Origin: Bacteroidales bacterium KA00251
GTDB lineage: Bacteria; Bacteroidota; Bacteroidia; Bacteroidales; Porphyromonadaceae
DNA: 64,000 nt
Assembly (NCBI GenBank): GCA_001552775.1
Contig: KQ959260.1
Span: 117,268-181,267 of the forward strand
Reading direction: 5' to 3'
In this document: in pieces, positions 44,699 to 53,141 of the stretch
Numbering within the stretch: the first letter of the stretch is position 1
Layout of the letters: each line of letters opens with the position of its first letter
Position numbers and translations under genes: made by a program
Notes under the pieces: generated by a model
Told to the model about the DNA's origin: nothing
What the model saw: the letters and a program-made list of their open reading frames with translations, nothing else
Databases searched by the model: none

Positions 44699-44738
44699 AA
44701 AACTCTCGGAACTTTCATTTGAAAGTTCCGAGAGTTTT
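44699..44738. terminator. Perfect 18-bp hairpin at the head of array C, possible two-way terminator
   Basis: Bases 44699-44716 pair perfectly with 44721-44738 around the loop ATTT. Both sides end in runs of four A/T, so it could stop transcription from both convergent genes. It is built from two head-to-head copies of the 22-bp repeat. Confidence 0.65.
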
Positions 44739-44795
44739 AATTGAAAGTTCCGAGAGTTTCATTTGAAAGTTCCGAGAGTTTTAAATAAAAGTTCC
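44699..44795 (+). repeat. 22-bp repeat array C (inverted unit, three direct units, degenerate end)
   Basis: TTCCGAGAG starts at 44726, 44748 and 44770, an exact 22-base period. The first unit is preceded by an inverted copy, and the array ends in a TTCCTGTAC variant near 44791. It lies between the convergent prenyl synthase and leucine-rich protein genes. Confidence 0.92.
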
Positions 44796-44850
44796 TGTAC
44801 TTTTTTGCAAAGCGTCAGGCCTCTTATATAGAGGGAAAAGATCTGCTATT

Positions 44851-46146
44851 TTAGAGTCTATTTCCCTTGGTTATTTTTCGTAGAAGTTTACCATCTAGTG
44901 TTACAACCAAAGTGCCTTCGCTAGGCGTAACTAGCTGAAGAAGTAGTGGTGCGTCATGACTAGCAATAGCTTCAGCTACGATACCTCCCGAGAGATTGTA
45001 AACTTTTACTACAGCTCCTTTTTCTATAGGATAAAGGAGTATACCCTCTAGTGTCCATAGTACATTCACCTCCCTATCAGAGCATAGGTCGCTTGTAGCG
45101 GTTGTTGAGCCATTGTATTTTTTCCCTTGATGGTCGTTTACTCCACCGCAATAGTCAAGCACATTCCATCCCTTTGCAGAGGCAAGAGCTACTTGGTTTG
45201 CTGTACAGATATTCTTTTCTTGACTGTTATGGGTGTCAATGACAAGAAATGAAGTCTTGATCCCTACTTTTTGAGGGAGGGAGTTGATCAAAGCAGACAT
45301 TTCCTCGCCCTTAATAGCATTGCTGTGAACAGCCAATTTGTCTAGCTTGGGCATATGACTGCAGTCAAGTGAGCGAAGTTGATTGTTTTCACAGTGTAGC
45401 CATAGAAGATTGGGCAACTCCTTTGTGGTGATAGTACTCAACTTATTGTTGTAGCACCAGAGCACCCTTAGCTTGTCATTGTGAGAAAGGTCTAAAGTCT
45501 CAAGGCTATTTTCACTACACCATAGTTTTTCAAGCGCTGTACAGGCAGATAGATCAAGGCTAGCCAACTGATTGCGATAGCACTTGAGCGTTTCAAGTTG
45601 TTTCATCTTGCTCAGGTCAAGTTGGGAGATCTTGTTTTGGGAGCAGGTTAGCTCTTTGAGCTTTGTCAGATGGCCAACTTTTAAAACAGAGATTTGGTTA
45701 TTAGTACACTTCAAATGCTCTAGGAGAGGACAAGCGGAGAGATCGAGATGGGTAAGGTTATTGGCATAGCAGAAAAGCTTTTTTAAGGAGGAAGCCTCTG
45801 CTAGGTTGAGCGTGGTGAGGAGGTTTTGCGAGCAGTCTAGCTCTTCCAGCATCTTGCATCCTTGGAGAGAAATCTCTGTTAGCTCTGAGTTGCTAACTTT
45901 AACACGACGGAGGTCGCCCGAGATTACGATCTCTTGTTGTTCAAGGGTATACTCTTGTGGGGAGTCGCTACTGGTAGGCGTCTCCTTTACCCCGCTGAGG
46001 GAGAGATCTCCCTCAGCATATAGGGTAAGTGAGATTTTACTACCAATCTTTTTTTGCGTTTTTAGTCTTATCTCTTGTGCTTGGCTCCAGAATGGAAAAA
46101 GTGCAACGAAGAGAAGAATAATGAGAGGACGATAACGTTTTATCAT
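44851..46146 (-). CDS. Leucine-rich repeat surface protein (short paralogue)
   Basis: A 431-aa exported protein with a signal peptide (residues 1-23, ending SQAQ). After a ~70-residue beta domain come about nine leucine-rich repeats of ~21 residues, each with an L-x-x-L-x-C-x-x-N-x-L pattern. A spacer (SQEKNICTANQVALASAKGWNV) and a C-terminal domain (VVKVYNLSGGIVAEA...GKLLRKI) follow. That last domain resembles the type IX secretion sorting domain, so cell-surface placement is likely. It matches the C-terminal half of the upstream 895-aa protein in layout and sequence. The repeats recall internalin-J-like proteins of Porphyromonas; binding partners are unknown. Confidence 0.85.
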   Translation of the reverse strand: MIKRYRPLIILLFVALFPFWSQAQEIRLKTQKKIGSKISLTLYAEGDLSLSGVKETPTSSDSPQEYTLEQQEIVISGDLRRVKVSNSELTEISLQGCKMLEELDCSQNLLTTLNLAEASSLKKLFCYANNLTHLDLSACPLLEHLKCTNNQISVLKVGHLTKLKELTCSQNKISQLDLSKMKQLETLKCYRNQLASLDLSACTALEKLWCSENSLETLDLSHNDKLRVLWCYNNKLSTITTKELPNLLWLHCENNQLRSLDCSHMPKLDKLAVHSNAIKGEEMSALINSLPQKVGIKTSFLVIDTHNSQEKNICTANQVALASAKGWNVLDYCGGVNDHQGKKYNGSTTATSDLCSDREVNVLWTLEGILLYPIEKGAVVKVYNLSGGIVAEAIASHDAPLLLQLVTPSEGTLVVTLDGKLLRKITKGNRL

Positions 46147-46160
46147 GGAGTAAAAAACGA

Positions 46161-48845
46161 CTATTTAAGTACGACTTTCTGGCGGTAGTTCCCAAGTGCA
46201 ACAATAATTGTCCCAGTGTGAAGGGGAAGAGAAACGGTATACCTACCGCTAGAGCTAGGTGCTGCTTGGAATAGCAGTTCCCCTTCAAGAGAGAAGATTA
46301 GGAGTTCTTGCATGGGCTTCCCTTCTATTAGCAATGTGCCTTCACTCGTGCTGTATATTCTTAAGGTGTCTTCTTGTAAAACCTTGGTCGTAGCGTTATA
46401 TCCTCCGAAAGGTATTCCATTTCCATCATCAATCCCGTTTTGGAAGTCTTTAGGAGTCCATCCTTTCTCTTTTGCTATTGCAATGTGTGCAGCTGTTGGA
46501 TAATTTTTTTCTTCACTGGCAGATGTATTGATAATCATCAAGTTTTCGTAATGATCTTGAGGAACCTTTCGAAGAGATGAGACTAAGTCTCCCATTGCTT
46601 TTTCTGCGATCCTATTTTCGTAGCAGTAGAGTACCTCTAATACTTTGTTCTTGCTTAAATTGAGAGCTTCAAGTTGATTTTGCTGGCAGTAGAGAGAGGC
46701 AAGATTGGGAACGGGAGATATATCTAGAGAAGTGAACTGATTGGAGGCACAGTTGAGTGATGTAAGATAGGGTACAGGGGCCAAGTTGAGTGAGGTTAGC
46801 TTGTTTTTGCTGCAATTGAGTTCGTCAAGATTGGCTATTCCTGAGAGGTTGAGAGTCTCAAGCTGATTATTGGAACAATTGATTCTTGTCAAGTAGTCTA
46901 GCTTTCCAAAGTTAATGCTGCTAAGTTGATTGCTATAGCAGTCCACCCCTGTAAGAGAAGTACAGGGCGAAAGGTCTAGTGTTTGAAGGCTACAACCATA
47001 ACACCAAAGAGCGATCAATTCGCTATTCTTAGTGAGATCAAGGGATTTGATGCCACTATTTTTGCTACACCATAGCTTTGCAAGTTTTAGGTTTTTGGAG
47101 GTATCTAGGGTGTTAAGGCTATTTTCAGAACAGAGTAATATTGATAGATTGGGAAGCTCCTTGAGGTCAAGAGAGGCAATTTGGTTGGTGCTACAGTCTA
47201 AAGTTTCAAGCGTATTGCACCCCATTAAGGAAAGCTCAGTGAGTTCATTTCCTGCACAGTGTAACTCAAGGACATTTCCTTTGATCGCGATTTCCTGAGC
47301 GGTAAGAGTACATTCTGTTTCTACATTTGACTGAGGTACCACATCAAGACCATTGATAGTGAGTTCACCATCATACTTTACGGTCAATTTAATTTTATCG
47401 CCTACTGCCTTATTCGTTTTTAGCTTTATGCCAGAGTCGCTTTTTAAATTGTACTCTTTTATGGTCTTAAAGTCCTTAAATCCTTCAGACTCGGCGTAGC
47501 TCTCTTTGCAACCACTTGGTACATATAGAATTCCTTCATCCAAACTCTTTTTGGCAAAGCAACTTGAGAGACGTTGGTTTACTTCGGGTGGAGTAGTCGC
47601 TTTTATATACAACTCTGTAAAAGGAGTATAGACAAAGCATATACGGTCAATATTTTTTATGCCACTTCCGATAGTAATTTTTTTTAATCCAGAGCAAAAG
47701 GCAAAAGTAGCTCTTCCTATCTTTTCTGTATGGTCAGGAATCTCTATTGATTCAAGTTTGCGGCACTGTAAGAAGACTGCCTCCTCAATCTCTTTGAGTG
47801 AAGAGGGTAACGTGATAGTTGACAGCGTGCTTGCAGAGAAAGCACCTTCTTGAAGCACTTCCACTCCCTCTGGCACTTCGCTAGAGGTCGCCTTGCTACC
47901 TATGGCATAGAAAACGACACTTTTCCCATCACGAGAGAGTAAGTAGTTGTTTTCGACTTTGTATTTTGCATTCCCTTCCGCTACAGAAATGGAGGCTAGG
48001 CCTTTGCAGTTGTAAAATACATTTCGAGCAATTGCGGTTACACTTGACGGGATTTTGATAGAAGATAGAGATTTACAATAATTGAAAGCTCTATAGCCGA
48101 TCGTTTCTAGTCCTTCATTAAGCGTAATCGTAGAGAGTTTTGAGCAATTCTCTAAAGCATAGTCTCCAATTCTCTTTGTTTCATTAGGTATTACGAGACT
48201 AGTTGTTTTATAGTTTACAGCGATGATGCGAGACTCTTTTGTGTCTGTAAGTATACCATTAGCCAGCGTAAAGCGCATATTACCCTCTTCCATCGTGACA
48301 GGAGCATACATTCTTGAGAAAGCTCCATCTTTTATCTCCTCTACCTGCTTGCCGATAGTTAGAGAGGGTATCTTGTTGCATGAGTAAAAAGCTTTGTATC
48401 CAATGGAGGTAATTTTACCCTGAAGTTTAATTTCACTTGTGAGGGCGGGACAATTGTTAAATGCAAAGTTTCCGATGCTTGTCAAGGCTTCATTGAATGT
48501 AATGGATTTAAGCTCCTTGGCATTGTAAAATGTAGAGTCACCAATAGCTACAAGAGTATATGTTTTTCCTTCATGCTCTACCGTGTTGGGGAGAGTAACC
48601 TCTCCTGTATAAGCTAGTTCATTCCCCATAACGTCTTCTTGAGTTCGAGAAGTAATGGCTACTGTTGCATTGTCCTCATCAAGGATTTTAAATCTCATCT
48701 TCAAGGAAGTATCGTAAAAGCTCTTGGAGGTGGTCTGCGTTTCTCCTTTTCTAGAGAAGGGTTTAGCCGTATTAGCAGAGACCATACTAAGTCTCGTTGT
48801 TGCAAACAGTGCAACAAGAAGGATTAAAGTAATAGTTTTTCGCAT
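46161..48845 (-). CDS. BspA-like leucine-rich repeat surface protein (long paralogue)
   Basis: A large (~894-aa) exported protein. I chose ATG at 48845 (MRKTITLILL...) because a signal peptide starts there; the frame is open 11 codons further upstream. Residues ~100-460 hold BspA-type (LRR_5) repeats such as LTSIGNFAFNNC and LETIGYRAFNYC. From ~480 on there is a beta domain (LKTNKAVGDKIKLTV), Cys-containing leucine-rich repeats (LETLDCSTNQIASLDL), and a C-terminal sorting-like domain (LIFSLEGELLFQ...). BspA-like proteins bind host matrix proteins in oral anaerobes; that role here is inferred. It lies 14 bases before the short paralogue. Confidence 0.88.
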   Translation of the reverse strand: MRKTITLILLVALFATTRLSMVSANTAKPFSRKGETQTTSKSFYDTSLKMRFKILDEDNATVAITSRTQEDVMGNELAYTGEVTLPNTVEHEGKTYTLVAIGDSTFYNAKELKSITFNEALTSIGNFAFNNCPALTSEIKLQGKITSIGYKAFYSCNKIPSLTIGKQVEEIKDGAFSRMYAPVTMEEGNMRFTLANGILTDTKESRIIAVNYKTTSLVIPNETKRIGDYALENCSKLSTITLNEGLETIGYRAFNYCKSLSSIKIPSSVTAIARNVFYNCKGLASISVAEGNAKYKVENNYLLSRDGKSVVFYAIGSKATSSEVPEGVEVLQEGAFSASTLSTITLPSSLKEIEEAVFLQCRKLESIEIPDHTEKIGRATFAFCSGLKKITIGSGIKNIDRICFVYTPFTELYIKATTPPEVNQRLSSCFAKKSLDEGILYVPSGCKESYAESEGFKDFKTIKEYNLKSDSGIKLKTNKAVGDKIKLTVKYDGELTINGLDVVPQSNVETECTLTAQEIAIKGNVLELHCAGNELTELSLMGCNTLETLDCSTNQIASLDLKELPNLSILLCSENSLNTLDTSKNLKLAKLWCSKNSGIKSLDLTKNSELIALWCYGCSLQTLDLSPCTSLTGVDCYSNQLSSINFGKLDYLTRINCSNNQLETLNLSGIANLDELNCSKNKLTSLNLAPVPYLTSLNCASNQFTSLDISPVPNLASLYCQQNQLEALNLSKNKVLEVLYCYENRIAEKAMGDLVSSLRKVPQDHYENLMIINTSASEEKNYPTAAHIAIAKEKGWTPKDFQNGIDDGNGIPFGGYNATTKVLQEDTLRIYSTSEGTLLIEGKPMQELLIFSLEGELLFQAAPSSSGRYTVSLPLHTGTIIVALGNYRQKVVLK

Positions 48846-48917
48846 AATTATTAGTGACGATTGTTTTTTTTGAATCAATACTTAGGGAGTGGAGCAAATC
48901 GCTTAATTTCTCTTTGT

Positions 48918-48925
48918 AAAGATAC
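48918..48925 (-). promoter_or_regulatory. Possible -7 box of the leucine-rich protein pair
   Basis: Minus-strand TATCTTTA is one base off TAnnTTTG and lies about 73 bases before the chosen start. Confidence 0.4.
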
Positions 48926-48961
48926 AAAAATTTTTAACATAAGCTTGTTCTGATCAGCGGT

Positions 48962-49000
48962 CAAAATAAGCCCCTATTCTATTCTCTAGAAAAGGGGCTT
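48962..49000 (-). terminator. Terminator of the tRNA-Arg gene
   Basis: AAGCCCCT (48968-48975) pairs with AGGGGCTT (48993-49000); on the minus strand ATTTTG follows. It lies about 50 bases past the tRNA 3' end. Confidence 0.65.
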
Positions 49001-49049
49001 GCTATAGTGATAAAAAGTATGCGCGGAGAAAAAGTTAATTTAAGGAAAG

Positions 49050-49123
49050 TGACTCGGGTGGGACTCAAACCCACGACCTTCAGAACCGGAATCTGACGCT
49101 CTATTCAACTAAGCTACCGAGCC
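49050..49123 (-). tRNA. tRNA-Arg (anticodon CCG)
   Basis: Minus-strand 74-nt cloverleaf: acceptor GGCTCGG with CCGAGTC, D stem GCTT/GAGC, anticodon stem TCAGA/TCTGA with loop TTCCGGT (anticodon CCG, plus-strand CGG at 49087-49089), and T stem GTGGG/CCCAC with loop TTTGAGT. CCA is not encoded. The D loop reads AGTTGAATA (A instead of G at position 19) and the T loop has U instead of C at 56, so the 19-56 tertiary pair changes from G-C to A-U. Confidence 0.95.
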
Positions 49124-49146
49124 GTGTTTTTCTTCTTATGCTTGCA

Positions 49147-49154
49147 CAAAGGTA
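49147..49154 (-). promoter_or_regulatory. -7 box of tRNA-Arg
   Basis: Minus-strand TACCTTTG, predicting a start about 18 nt before the tRNA 5' end. Confidence 0.6.
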
Positions 49155-49317
49155 ATCTTTTTCTATTAGTCTGAGGAGATGACCTCTTTTCTTTCCACGC
49201 TATTTTTAGATTTCTTTGCTTGCAAGTCGGTATAAATAAAGTGAATATACTAAGAAGAGTGTGGAAGGAAGCAATACTTTCCTTGTAATCTTTGTCTTGA
49301 TCTTGCTCGAAAGCAAT

Positions 49318-49351
49318 AAAAAAGTTGGAAAGGTACCCTTCCAACTTTTTT
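49318..49351 (-). terminator. Terminator after the M3 peptidase gene
   Basis: A 12-bp stem (AAAAAGTTGGAA with TTCCAACTTTTT) around AGGTACCC, flanked by A/T runs on both sides, 36 bases past the peptidase stop. Confidence 0.85.
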
Positions 49352-49386
49352 ATTGAGCATTTAGGTTTTGACGAGTTTTTATTCGT

Positions 49387-51507
49387 CTAGTTCATAAGTC
49401 CTCTCGCTTTCAGAAGAGGTGCGATATCTACTTCTTCGTGGCCTGTGAAGGCGGTAAAGAGAGGCATTAGCTCGGTGCTATTGCCACGTGAAAGTATCAT
49501 GTCACGGAATCTCTGTCCGTTTGCCGCAGTTAGTCCGCCACTTTTTACCATTGCTTCATAGATTTCGTGGCACAATGCTTCAGTCCAAAGGTAGGCGTAG
49601 TATCCCGAGGCGTAGCCATTTGTCCAAATGTGACGGAAATAAGTAGTACCATAGCGAGGAGGAATGGCAGCATAGTTAACTCCATACTTCTCAAGAGCTG
49701 CTTGCTGGAAAGCATCAATATCAGAGATAGCCTTTACCTCGTCGAGCGAAAGAGTATGCCATGCAAGGTCTAATAGGCTAGCTGCAACATTTTCTGCAAG
49801 GGGATAAGCTTGATTGAAGCTATGTGCCTTGGCCATTTTATCTTGAAGTTCCTTGGGCATCACTTCTCCAGTTTCGTAGTGACGCGCGTAATGTGCAAAT
49901 ACATCAGGGTCTGTTGCACAATGTTCATTGAACTGAGAAGGCATTTCTACAAAGTCTCTTGGTACATTGGCTCCAGAAACGTAAGGATACTTTTGGTTTG
50001 CAAAAATACCATGAAGTGCGTGACCAAATTCATGAAACATTGTTTCTACATTATCCCAAGAGATGAGAGCTGGTTTCCCTGTTGCAGGTTTGGGATTGTT
50101 GCATACATTGTAGATAACTGGCTTTTGATTTAAGAGGAAGCTCTGCTCCGCAAAGTTGCTCATCCATGCGCCTCCGCTCTTTGAAGGTCTTGAATAGGGG
50201 TCAAAATAGAATAGGGCAATGACTGTACCATCTTTGTCCATCACGTCCCAAGCAGTTACATCTTTGTGATAAACCGATACTTTGGTATTGGGGGTGAAAG
50301 TGAGCCCATACATTTTGTTTGCAGCATAGAATACTCCATTGATGAGTACACTATCCATTACAAAGTATTGGTTAAGGGTTGCTTCATCTACGCCATACTT
50401 TTCTTTTCGCAATTGTTCTGCATAATAGTTCCAGTCCCAAGCTTCCAATTTGAAGTCTTTACCTTCTATTCCTTTGGCATAGTCTTCAATTTCTTTTTGG
50501 TCGCTTTCTATCTTTGTCTTGGCAAGATCGGCTAGTCGAGTAAGAAGATCGATTGCATTTTCGGGTTTCTTGGCAAGAGCATCTGTAAGATTCCACTCAG
50601 CGTAGTTTTTGTATCCTAGAATTTCTGCTTTTTCGGCACGTATTTCGGCAATTCTCTTGATTATTTTGCGGGTATCATTGTCATTACCCTTTTTACAGCG
50701 ATTGATGCTTGCCTCAAAAATAGCCTTGCGAGTGTCTCTATTTTTTAGAGAGGCTAGTACGGGCTGCTGGGTAGTATTTTCAAGGTAGAGCATATATTGT
50801 CCACTTTTACCTTCCTTTTCGGCTAGTTCGGATGCTTTCTTCAGGTCATCTTCCGAAAGACCTTCTAGCTCTTCCTTGGAGAAGAAAAGGGGTTCATTGG
50901 AAGCATCATTCAGCTTATTGCTAAATTCATCGGTGAGTTTAGCGGCTTCTTCGTTGAGAGCAGCCACTCTTTTTTTATCTTCTGGTTTAAGGAGTGCTCC
51001 ATTTTTCTTAAAACTATCATAATAAAGTTTTGTGACTCTCTGAGCTTCCTCATCGAGTCCATCCATTCCAGTTTCATATACGGTCTTAATTCTCTCAAAG
51101 AGCTTGTCGTTAAGAGAGAGCGCACTATAATGAGCAGATAGTTTAGGTTGAATCTTTGTACTAATAGCGATAAGCTCATCGTTGGTATCTGCAGAAGTAA
51201 GAGCAAAGAATACGGACGAAACGCGATTGAGTACCGTACCGCTCTTTTCAAGAGCTTCAATAGTGTTTTCAAAGGTGGCCGGCTCTTGATTGTTGGCAAT
51301 TGCATCAATCTCTTCTTGGTGTAGACGTATTCCTTCCTCAAAGGCTGGGAGGTAGTGTTCTATTTTTATAGCATTAAAGTCAGGAGAAGAGAGATAGGTC
51401 TCTTTGGGGTTTACAAAAGGATTGCTAGAGAGGTCTCCAGACTGTTTTTTACAAGATACTAGCATTGTAGTGAGTGCTGCTAAAGTGATTAGAAGTACTT
51501 TCTTCAT
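49387..51507 (-). CDS. dcp: M3 family peptidyl-dipeptidase, lipoprotein
   Basis: Zinc metallopeptidase that releases C-terminal dipeptides from oligopeptides. The 706-aa protein starts with a lipoprotein signal (MKKVLLITLAALTTMLVSC, Cys19), so it is anchored in the envelope. The active site METMFHEFGHALHG near residue 490 gives HEFGH, with the third ligand Glu further on (VEMPSQFNEH). Length and sequence match the Dcp branch of M3. A terminator follows. With the C1 peptidase it suggests peptide-based nutrition. Confidence 0.94.
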   Translation of the reverse strand: MKKVLLITLAALTTMLVSCKKQSGDLSSNPFVNPKETYLSSPDFNAIKIEHYLPAFEEGIRLHQEEIDAIANNQEPATFENTIEALEKSGTVLNRVSSVFFALTSADTNDELIAISTKIQPKLSAHYSALSLNDKLFERIKTVYETGMDGLDEEAQRVTKLYYDSFKKNGALLKPEDKKRVAALNEEAAKLTDEFSNKLNDASNEPLFFSKEELEGLSEDDLKKASELAEKEGKSGQYMLYLENTTQQPVLASLKNRDTRKAIFEASINRCKKGNDNDTRKIIKRIAEIRAEKAEILGYKNYAEWNLTDALAKKPENAIDLLTRLADLAKTKIESDQKEIEDYAKGIEGKDFKLEAWDWNYYAEQLRKEKYGVDEATLNQYFVMDSVLINGVFYAANKMYGLTFTPNTKVSVYHKDVTAWDVMDKDGTVIALFYFDPYSRPSKSGGAWMSNFAEQSFLLNQKPVIYNVCNNPKPATGKPALISWDNVETMFHEFGHALHGIFANQKYPYVSGANVPRDFVEMPSQFNEHCATDPDVFAHYARHYETGEVMPKELQDKMAKAHSFNQAYPLAENVAASLLDLAWHTLSLDEVKAISDIDAFQQAALEKYGVNYAAIPPRYGTTYFRHIWTNGYASGYYAYLWTEALCHEIYEAMVKSGGLTAANGQRFRDMILSRGNSTELMPLFTAFTGHEEVDIAPLLKARGLMN

Positions 51508-51590
51508 GAATTTGTCTTATTTTATTATCTATAGGGGTAGTAGACTGCTTTATGTCCCATGCCTAGAATTGCACGAGAGAAAGCGTAGTA

Positions 51591-51860
51591 TTAGAGGGGT
51601 ATGTTGTCTTTTTCTGAATCAGATTGAATCTGAGTTTCGGATTGAGACGTGAGTTCTGGTGATAATTTATCTAGCATAGACGACACCTTTTCTTCTGTGG
51701 AGGTAAGCTTAGTACGGCAAAAACTAATAAGCTCTACAGCCTCTTCTGCTAGAAGAATTAGTTCGTCTACGTCGGGATTTTTGCTCTCTATCGTAGCTAC
51801 AATTTCCCTTAAACGATCGAGCGACTCAGTAAAAGTCGCTTTATTTGAGGACTTTTCCAT
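51591..51860 (-). CDS. xseB: Exodeoxyribonuclease VII small subunit
   Basis: Small helical subunit (89 aa) that binds XseA in exonuclease VII. The family pattern is clear: TFTESLDRLREIVATIES near residue 9, then LLAEEAVELISFCRTKLTSTEEKV. The C-terminus is polar. xseA is not adjacent. A -7 box lies only about seven bases upstream of the start codon, so the mRNA may be leaderless or nearly so. Confidence 0.9.
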   Translation of the reverse strand: MEKSSNKATFTESLDRLREIVATIESKNPDVDELILLAEEAVELISFCRTKLTSTEEKVSSMLDKLSPELTSQSETQIQSDSEKDNIPL

Positions 51861-51866
51861 GTCTTA

Positions 51867-51874
51867 CAAAGTTA
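51867..51874 (-). promoter_or_regulatory. -7 box immediately before xseB
   Basis: Minus-strand TAACTTTG is followed by TAAGAC and then the ATG. Transcription would begin at or within a few bases of the start codon. Confidence 0.5.
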
Positions 51875-52028
51875 ATACTATTTTTTGAGAAAGAATGTGC
51901 CTCGGTGATGTGTGGGCTTGCTTCACTTTTCGTATAGATGCTTTTTGCAAGACTATAAATAATGAAGAGGACATTTCTTTACACAACACGCTTGATCCGA
52001 GAGAAAGAGACCTACGTGGAAATAATAC

Positions 52029-53120
52029 TTAATAGCCGAAAAGATCGCGGTAGTAATCAAAACTTGCCAATAGCTCATCTTGGCTTATACTGCACTCTTC
52101 AGCTTTCCCTAGTGACTTTAGTAGAATCATTTTGATCTCTTTCCCTTGATTTTTTTTGTCTTGCTGTATCAATTTGAGAAGAGTAGGGTAGTTTGAACAT
52201 TGGAGAGGAAAAGCAGCAATATGCTCTCGGACGAACGACTCAAGGCGGTGCAGTTCCTCAGAGGGAAACTGAAAACGACAATGAGAAATATAAAGCTCGC
52301 AGATCATTGCAAGAGCAACAGCTTCTCCATGAGAGAGTGAGCGAGGAGCCTCTGCTGTGCTACTAAATGCTTCAAAGGCATGACCTATGGTATGTCCTAG
52401 ATTGAGATGTCTTCTTACTCCAGTGTCATTCAGATCTAAAGCAATGTATCTTTGTTTGATTTTGATTGCTTTTTCTATGAATGGAGTGATTTCTGAAAGA
52501 TCCCCTAGAGGATCAACTTTAAGAATATCGCTCCATAGGGGATTCCCCTCTAGTAAACCATACTTGAGCAGTTCTCCAAAGCCAGAAAGACGCTCTTTTG
52601 CTGGAAGAGTAGTGAGGAAGTCTTCGTATATGAAAACGGCATTAGGCTGACGTATTACCCCTAGAAGGTTTTTTATTCCCAGGATATCAACGGCAGTTTT
52701 TCCCCCATATGCCGCATCTACCATAGCAAGAAGAGTTGTAGGAAGGTAGGCAATCGCTATCCCCCTCTTGTAGATGGCGGCAAGAAATCCCGCAAAGTCT
52801 AGAAGAGCTCCTCCTCCTATGGCTACGATGAGACTACTTCGTGTGGCATGGTTGTCGTTGAGCCACGAAGCTACACGTTCAATATGAGAAAGACTTTTGA
52901 TCTCTTCTCCTGCATGAAGCTCAAGTGTGTGGTAGTGTATCTCGGCTTCTTTAAGCGTACTTTGTCCTTTTTCCTCCGAAGTCTTTGCCTTTTCACCTTC
53001 AATAACAGATTGTATTTTTGCCACAGTGACCGATACCTTTTTATCAACCAATAAAAAGATAGCGTCAGGATGGACTCTTGACAAGAATTGCTGGAAGACA
53101 GTTTGGGAAAAATGTACCAT
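52029..53120 (-). CDS. aroB: 3-dehydroquinate synthase
   Basis: NAD- and zinc-dependent enzyme of the shikimate pathway converting DAHP to 3-dehydroquinate. The 363-aa product has IVAIGGGALLDFAGFLAA (NAD site), YLPTTLLAMVDAAYGGKTAVD, GFGELLKYGLL (with a zinc Glu), and the zinc histidines in HLNLGHTIGHAFE and LSHGEAVALAM. It lies 21 bases after alaS in the same direction. The gap contains a nine-base C tract on the coding strand just before the start codon. Confidence 0.95.
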   Translation of the reverse strand: MVHFSQTVFQQFLSRVHPDAIFLLVDKKVSVTVAKIQSVIEGEKAKTSEEKGQSTLKEAEIHYHTLELHAGEEIKSLSHIERVASWLNDNHATRSSLIVAIGGGALLDFAGFLAAIYKRGIAIAYLPTTLLAMVDAAYGGKTAVDILGIKNLLGVIRQPNAVFIYEDFLTTLPAKERLSGFGELLKYGLLEGNPLWSDILKVDPLGDLSEITPFIEKAIKIKQRYIALDLNDTGVRRHLNLGHTIGHAFEAFSSTAEAPRSLSHGEAVALAMICELYISHCRFQFPSEELHRLESFVREHIAAFPLQCSNYPTLLKLIQQDKKNQGKEIKMILLKSLGKAEECSISQDELLASFDYYRDLFGY

Positions 53121-53127
53121 ACCCCAA

Positions 53128-53136
53128 GGGGGGGGG
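53128..53136 (-). repeat. Nine-base homopolymer tract between alaS and aroB
   Basis: Plus-strand G9 (coding-strand C9) ends about 8 bases before the aroB ATG, where a ribosome binding site would lie. Length changes would alter spacing of the initiation region. Confidence 0.8.
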
Positions 53137-53141
53137 AAGGC

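Noticed and set aside
49114..49344. 76-codon minus-strand frame between tRNA-Arg and the M3 peptidase
   Set aside because: It overlaps the tRNA 5' end, its promoter box and a terminator; no recognisable features.
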